This document shows positions 58,664 to 64,000 of a DNA stretch of 64,000 nt, one piece after another (the first letter of the stretch is position 1; every line of letters starts with the position of its first letter). Source of the DNA: Nageia nagi (lineage: Eukaryota > Pinophyta); assembly GCA_050084985.1 (NCBI GenBank), contig JBITNC010000001.1, forward strand, positions 185,752,001 to 185,816,000, given 5' to 3'. The translations under genes were made by a program, and so were the position numbers. A model generated the notes under the pieces. That model saw only the letters and a program-made list of their open reading frames with translations, made no database searches and was not told the origin of the DNA.

Positions 58664-61146
58664 ATCATATTTATATTTTCCTTCTACAATTTAAAGATAT
58701 ATACTAGCTTTGATATAACCCCTTATATATAAAAAAACACATAGAGATATCATTTTCAAGGCTCTTATCTCATTTCTTGGTTTTTAATATCTTTAATATA
58801 AATTATATTTATTACATCCTATTTCTCCTTTGTTTCATGTATAATGTTTGATATTCTTTAAGCTATAAAAATCTCATGCAATCATGATTGATAATGGAAA
58901 GTTTATAATAACTTAAATTTTTAATTTAGCGAGATTGTTGTAGAACTGAAGTGTTAGAGATAAGCACAAATGGATTAAAATGGAAATGCTAGATATTCAT
59001 TTATATATGATAATTATTTAAAATATTTAATAAAGTTGGCTTAATATTAATTTTAAAGAAAATTTAAAATAATCAATCAAATGTTTATGACTGGATAGAC
59101 AATGCGATAATAACTCTCCTCGCCCCCAGCTATAGCTGTAAAATATCTCTCGGTGTAATTAAAAAAGATTGACTTTTAGTGCACTTGGTATTTTTTGAAT
59201 TTTTTATGCTTGAGTTTGATTTTAAAAGTTCAGTAACCTTTTTCCAGCAAAATCTTGACCTTTCTTTCCATTACCTTTTGAGTCCATTTTGCCTACAAAA
59301 ATAATATTAATATTAGCAATGAGATCTTTAAAATTAATTTCAAAAATAATTATTGTGATACAGTCACCTTGCCTTATCATTTTTACAAGGAATGCTAGTC
59401 TTAATCCAAATGACACATGTTTCAATCCAAAGGATACTCGCTTTGACTTAAAAAGATGCTCATCTTCTATAACAAGATGTTTTTCTTCTATGTTAAGATG
59501 CTCGTCTCCACCAAAAATTCGCTCATGCTCTCTAACGATACGCTTGTATCCTCCAACAAGACACTCGTCTCCACCAACAAGTCCCTCATCTTTTCTAATA
59601 ATATGCTTGTCTCCTCCAACAAGATGCTTATCTCCACCAATAAGTTGTTCATCTTCTCCAACAAAACACTCAACTTCTCCTTTTATAGGATGATCTTCTT
59701 CTCTTTTAGATTCTCATTCTTTTTCTTGTAGCACTTGGGTCCAATAGGCAATTTACTTGGGAAAATAAAAATATTTAGAAAATATAGGTGACAAGGTGTG
59801 AATTTGGTGGTGGGTAATATTTGGTTAATTTATATAAAAAATACTTCAAAGTTAGAAAATTTTACCTAGTTGATAAAAAAAAGACAATAAACTTGAAAAA
59901 AAATTAGCTATCTCATCTTAATCGATGAATAAATAAATAACAAATTAAAAATCTTAAAAATCATTATTTTGTGATAATTCATCACTATACATTTCCTTCA
60001 TCAATAAACTACCATTTATTCCATCTTTCAATAATTATTCATACTTTATATGATTTTTAATTATTTATAAAAGACAACTTATTTCTCTAATAAAACTTAC
60101 TTTAACTTAATAATTAAATTAATTTTACATCCTTATAATAAATAAAATTTTCCTCACTTTCAGTTGATAAGCATAGATGAATGCCAAATAATACCATATG
60201 AACTTAATGAATCTTGGTTATTACATGTACTTACGGGAATTGCAAGGGGCAGTTTTAGGTCCTCCACTCTCTAATAGATTTTGAGACGAAGCTAAAAAGT
60301 GATATTCTGGAATCTGGAAGAAGGACGAGAAAAAGTGTGATGTCTTTCTCACATCCGGTTGAAGGAAAATTCAAAATCTAACTAAAATTCTCCGTTAAAA
60401 AAGTACTTTAATTTCGTAATATCTTTTAAAAAGATGTCTAAACCGTAATTAAAATTCTCCATTCTTTTAAAAAGATGACTAAACCCTATTACAGAAAAGC
60501 AAGTGACAACAAAGCAATCACCGTATTGTCTGTTCTTTGCCGAGCGAATTCCACCTTTTCCTGGATATGCTTTCACAACAACTCTTATTATTAACGCACC
60601 TCCACTACACTCATACTATGCCACTGCCACACTCATATTAATAAACAATGGCTGTAATTTTAAGACACAGAAACTTACAGTCGCATAAAATGCATCAATC
60701 TTATTGTGAATACGGCGAAAACCATCGATATAAATAAACTAGCTGATGTAATACATGGGATTGGGGAGCTTAAAAGTACGAGATCCGACGTAGATTCCGT
60801 CAAGGTCGCTCCATTGATCACCGACATTACCCCAAATGCGATAGCCTTTCTTCACCAATGCCTCCCTCTTCCCTGACTTATAAACTGTTGCCGATTTTCC
60901 CTGATCGCTCTCTCCTCTGCCAAACGAACAACATTCCAATCCATAACTAAATCAGCCCTCTACAGTAAAACGTTTGTTTATTCTCACAATGCGAGTGAAA
61001 ATATAAAATACGTACCTCATCATCAATCCAGCCCAGTGTCTGTAACCAGCTCTCATAAGTTTCTTCTCCGTAAGGTGGCGATATTCCTCGTCTCTTCCTG
61101 TGAGCAAAAAGACTTTGAAGCCTCTTGCCACCAGTTTCTTATAGAG
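58664..61146 (+). repeat. right copy of the direct duplication, contiguous
   Basis: It aligns with the split left copy at 45789-54644. It contains the 21-bp minisatellite, intergenic DNA, exon 3, intron 2 and part of exon 2 of the acid phosphatase gene. It is taken as closest to the ancestral arrangement because it is uninterrupted and adjoins an intact gene. Confidence 0.85.
59440..59690. repeat. 21-bp minisatellite, right copy
   Basis: About eleven 21-base units of the form AACAAGATGCTCGTCTCCACC run from about 59448 to 59680. Because 21 is a multiple of three, several frames stay open. The plus strand gives NKMLVSS-type heptads (59456-59731) and a 134-codon frame (59289-59693); the minus strand gives LLEETSV-type heptads (59673-59488). 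I think these ORFs come from the repeat, but a decayed coiled-coil gene cannot be excluded. Confidence 0.85.
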
Positions 61147-61655
61147 AAGCAAAGAAAATGGCAAAACTGGGGCTCTTCCTTCCTCTACCCATTTGTTGAA
61201 TAGCGTAGCATTGTACAACTCCCCGCTGCAGAGACACGAAATGGAATATGTCATCTCAGAGAACTTAGGTAAATCCGCAATAATGTAATGGAGGGGAAGA
61301 AAGAATACCCGAATTTGTGCAGTCGGTAATAGGGCAGATTAGATAAAGTGGTTTCGTCAATGTCGAAAATCCAGGCATCCATGCCATCGCCGACCAGCTT
61401 CAAGTCCTTCGCATAAGCCATACATTGTTGAATGGCAATTTTGGAGTCGAGGAGGTATTGACCCATGGTCATGTATTTGCCAACATGGGATACGCATTTG
61501 GAAGGCACAACACTCCATCCCCTCAGATTATTGGTCTCCACGTTGATCATCCATGCCGAACACTCATTCGAGGAATGTTTAGCTTCAATGCCACAATTTC
61601 CGTAGAACACAAGAAGCAGAATAAAAGGGATTTGGAAAACAATGGGTATAGCCAT
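60739..61655 (-). CDS. acid phosphatase, HAD class IIIB (VSP-like), three exons
   Basis: Exons are 61655-61309, 61225-61016 and 60916-60739, with GT-AG introns of 83 and 99 bp, giving 244 residues (the family is usually about 250). The start is ATG 61655; the open frame reaches up to 61745 but has no ATG there. Residues 1-25 are a signal peptide (MAIPIVFQIPFILLLVFYG), so the protein is secreted or vacuolar. All HAD motifs are present: DIDETTLSNLPYY, LLTGRDEE, the Lys in VYKSGKRE, and GNVGDQWSDL. It ends in FKLPNPMYYIS, as in vegetative storage protein and acid phosphatase relatives. It should hydrolyse phosphomonoesters. GC content is higher than the surroundings. A truncated paralogue lies at 54240-54644. 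Confidence 0.93.
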
Positions 61656-61899
61656 GACAAGCAATATGGATGAAAATAGAGGAGCCAAGGTTTGGAGGCT
61701 ATAAAAGAATGGTGAGTGGTTCCACTTCCAATGAGAAGGAGACAAACTGAACGAAAGGGATAAGAAATCGATGGCTGGGCTGGTCGATCATTGAATTGAA
61801 AAGCTTTTATTTAATCACCCATGGGCTCTCAAACATTGAGCACGGTAATTTATCGCATTTCATTGTACATTTTCAGAGGATGGTGGGCTACACACTAAT

Positions 61900-61909
61900 T
61901 ATATATAGT
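61900..61909 (-). promoter_or_regulatory. possible TATA box of the acid phosphatase gene
   Basis: CTATATATAA on the minus strand lies about 245 bp upstream of the ATG. It would give a 5' leader of roughly 210 bases. No other TATA-like site is nearer on this strand with such a match, but AT-rich DNA makes chance matches easy. Confidence 0.4.
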
Positions 61910-62559
61910 AGTATAGAATGTGAGAAAAGAATTAAATAAAGAATAAAGAATAAAATGTGTAGTGGATTGTGACTTTCCATGTGAAGGTGAGCTGGTAACC
62001 TCTTTACAACTACAAAGTTATAGTGTTGGCCATGATGACACCTGTTTCAGAACAGTGAGAGCGCTTACCCAGATGTACGAGGACGCAATTTTACACCCAA
62101 AGAAAAGGATCGAAATTAGAAAAGAGAGAATATTTTTTTATTATTAATTTTCTTTTTATAATTTTAGAAGGATAGGTAAACTTTGAGTTGTCTATAATAA
62201 AAAAAAATTGAGGTTTGTATCATACAAATTATTTATTTCATCTTTCTATTTTCCATAGAGAAGACATTAAAATCTTTAGAAGATTGAATGACTTTTTTAA
62301 TGGAAATGATTCAGGCTTATGTTGGTGATTTAAATCCATAGATTCATTATTATGTTAGTGACGCAAATTCATAGATTCATTATTATGTTGGTAATGCAAA
62401 TTCATTTGTGAAAATATTTATGAAAAAGAAATGTAAGTTTTGTCTTACATAATCTAAGATAATGATAGTTTTAATTTATAAATTATTTTTTAAGGTTAAT
62501 ATGTTTTATTTTAAATGAGTTATAAATTATGTTTATAAAAATTATTTCAAACAAATAGG
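61910..62559. other. upstream flank of the acid phosphatase gene
   Basis: No gene is visible. A 61-codon frame at 61962-62147 has no recognised motif. A short direct repeat (ATTCATTATTATGTTGGTGATGC-like units, about 35 bp apart) occurs at 62310-62405. Confidence 0.4.
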
Positions 62560-64000
62560 ATAGGTGGGATTAACACACCCTAAAAAGCACAATAACCAAA
62601 AAGGATAGGTAAAACTCATAATACCAAAAGCCAAAAATCATGATGACCAAATCCACTTAACCAAAAGATAGACATAATAACTAACTAGTCATCATTCAAT
62701 ATTAGTGAAACTTGGCGGATTGGGCTAGAAATTATCCTTTGCATGAATATAGTGTCAACCACTAAAGGAAGACATTAAGACATATTTAGAAGTTGCAAGC
62801 CAAACATCTTAGCCAAAGGTATAACAAAAAGAGTTCCCTCCATAGGCATTGGGGCAATTTTGACTAGGGGAAAGTTGGAATGCCTTTTCCTTGGTAGATT
62901 CAAGGGTTAAGAGTGTGAACTACACTGAGAATAAGAATGCAACTTAAAATGTGTCTTAGCTGGTGGATAGGGGGAACCTACTCATAATGCAAGGAGCATT
63001 TCCCCAATTATCCATTAAATTCCTAAGATACTATATATCCACATTGATCTTCTCCAATTGCAACATAATTTGCAACCAAAAATCATTAAAAATACTATAT
63101 TTGTTAGCAAGAAAAAAGAAACAAAAGCGTCTTATTAGGTGAACAACATATTATTACGAGTTTTCCAGAGGTGAAAGAGAGTACTAATTCTAAAAGTATT
63201 ACAAATAATAATAAAGTAGTTTGAAAAATTTATGGATCATCAAGAATAACATGAGGCCAGGAGAAGGGGAATGAACATGAAGGGTTTGAAAGAAGAAATG
63301 ATACATTTTCACACAAGCTTGGCCCACCTATAGTTTCAAAAAGGATTTAGAAAATCTTCAAGATCCCTACAAAAAGAATAAGTAGTATTTTTTTACACCA
63401 AGATATTTCAAGCATTTCCCTATTGGTAATTCTTGATGAATTAAATTCTAGGAAAAAAAAGCTTATTTAGGTTCAATATATCGAGCCTAAGCCATATTAA
63501 ACTAGGTACTCCACCTAGAAGGACAAGAGATTAGATCCTATTTTACATTGAGAGATCTAGCCATCATAATGTGAGGGCAGAGCCAATTATAACCAAGATA
63601 AGTCTTAAACTATATTAGATGTACATTCTTAGGCCAAAACTAATCAACCCACCAAGGTCTCTGAAAATGCTTGGATAACTTGCACCGTATAGAAAAGGAA
63701 ACTTTAACCATATCACAAGTAGCTTTATCTCTAGGTTTTAAATTATAAAATTTCATGAAAGAATCTTATGACATCCATTCACTAGTATGCTTGGAATAAA
63801 AGTCTAAAATTTGAGCAATTCCTTTTTATAAAAGAGTTCTTAGCTCTTATCTATTGCACTTGGACAAGAGGTTGACCATAGTAGGTGATAACAAGAAATC
63901 ACCAAATATTATTAGTATAAAGGGATTCTCCTACACATATACCAAAATATTACCAAGGGAGCCATGGTTTAATAGCTTCCCAAGCTTTTCAAAGACTCTT
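62560..64000 (-). pseudogene. C-terminal end of a LINE ORF2, decayed; runs off the window
   Basis: Minus-strand frames from 64000 down give LLQKGIAQILDFYSKH, SQDSFMKFYNLKPRDKATCD and KHFQRPWWVD. The LPIGKCLKYLGV block follows, with a zinc-binding-RVT-like stretch (WAKLV, about 63330), and then LFHLWKTRNNMLF near 63140-63170. This order resembles the region after reverse transcriptase in plant L1-type LINEs (FL-x-W-x-x-L, P-x-K-x-RL, LWHIWKTRN). Stops and frameshifts are everywhere. No RT catalytic motif lies inside the window, and the 3' end is not defined. Confidence 0.45.

Noticed and set aside
61656-61745. Upstream extension of the acid phosphatase frame to 61745
   Set aside because: The codon at 61745 is TTG, not ATG. 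The first ATG in frame is 61655 and it begins a typical signal peptide.
1-64000. tRNA and rRNA genes
   Set aside because: No cloverleaf with A and B boxes and no rRNA signature was noticed. A tRNAscan-SE run would be needed to exclude tRNA-like fragments.

Overview
This is an AT-rich stretch of plant nuclear DNA. The combination of Ty1/copia and Ty3/gypsy LTR retrotransposons, LINE fragments with a DUF4283 ORF1, DUF4216-type and hAT/DUF4371-type transposase remnants, a plant mobile domain (PMD) gene, an STP sugar-transporter pseudogene and a spliced class-B (HAD) acid phosphatase gene is typical of a large, repeat-laden seed-plant genome. A gymnosperm is my guess, but it is only an inference. 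Only one gene looks intact: the three-exon acid phosphatase on the minus strand at 60739-61655.

Region 1 (about 1640-29990) is a stack of nested retroelements that can be taken apart by hand using target-site duplications (TSDs). The outermost layer, F, is a minus-strand gypsy gag gene. It is cut in two by LTR element A (2175-29311, TSD ATGTG on both sides), and the gag frame runs on in frame when A is removed. A carries LTRs, a sense gag and, on the opposite strand, a PMD gene; I see no pol in it. The PMD gene is cut into three pieces by two later insertions. These are copia element B (6759-16351, 472-bp LTRs, TSD TAACA) and gypsy element C (16750-25972, TSD GTATT/GTATC). C holds an oppositely oriented gypsy RT-to-integrase fragment, D. 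Without B and C, element A would be about 8.3 kb.

Region 2 (about 30000-45760) has gene-free AT-rich DNA with a tandem array of about 57 bp. It continues with a complete but decayed minus-strand gypsy element, E (33194-41931). E has a solo LTR of the B family inside its reverse transcriptase. A decayed hAT/DUF4371-type transposase gene (about 43340-45760) follows.

Region 3 (about 45789-61910) is a direct duplication. The right copy (58664-61146) is contiguous and holds the 3' half and downstream DNA of the acid phosphatase gene. The left copy (45789-54644) was split by a LINE ORF1-bearing insertion (about 47085-48944) and by a block of about 4.5 kb with an intron-containing STP monosaccharide transporter pseudogene (49594-52033). 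Subtracting these gives about the same 2.5-kb unit. The left acid phosphatase copy lacks exon 1 and is dead. A DUF4216-like CACTA remnant lies between the copies.

Region 4 (62560-64000) contains the decayed C-terminal end of a LINE on the minus strand. I found no rRNA, tRNA or CRISPR. All protein-family calls come from reading translations by eye; no database search was run.
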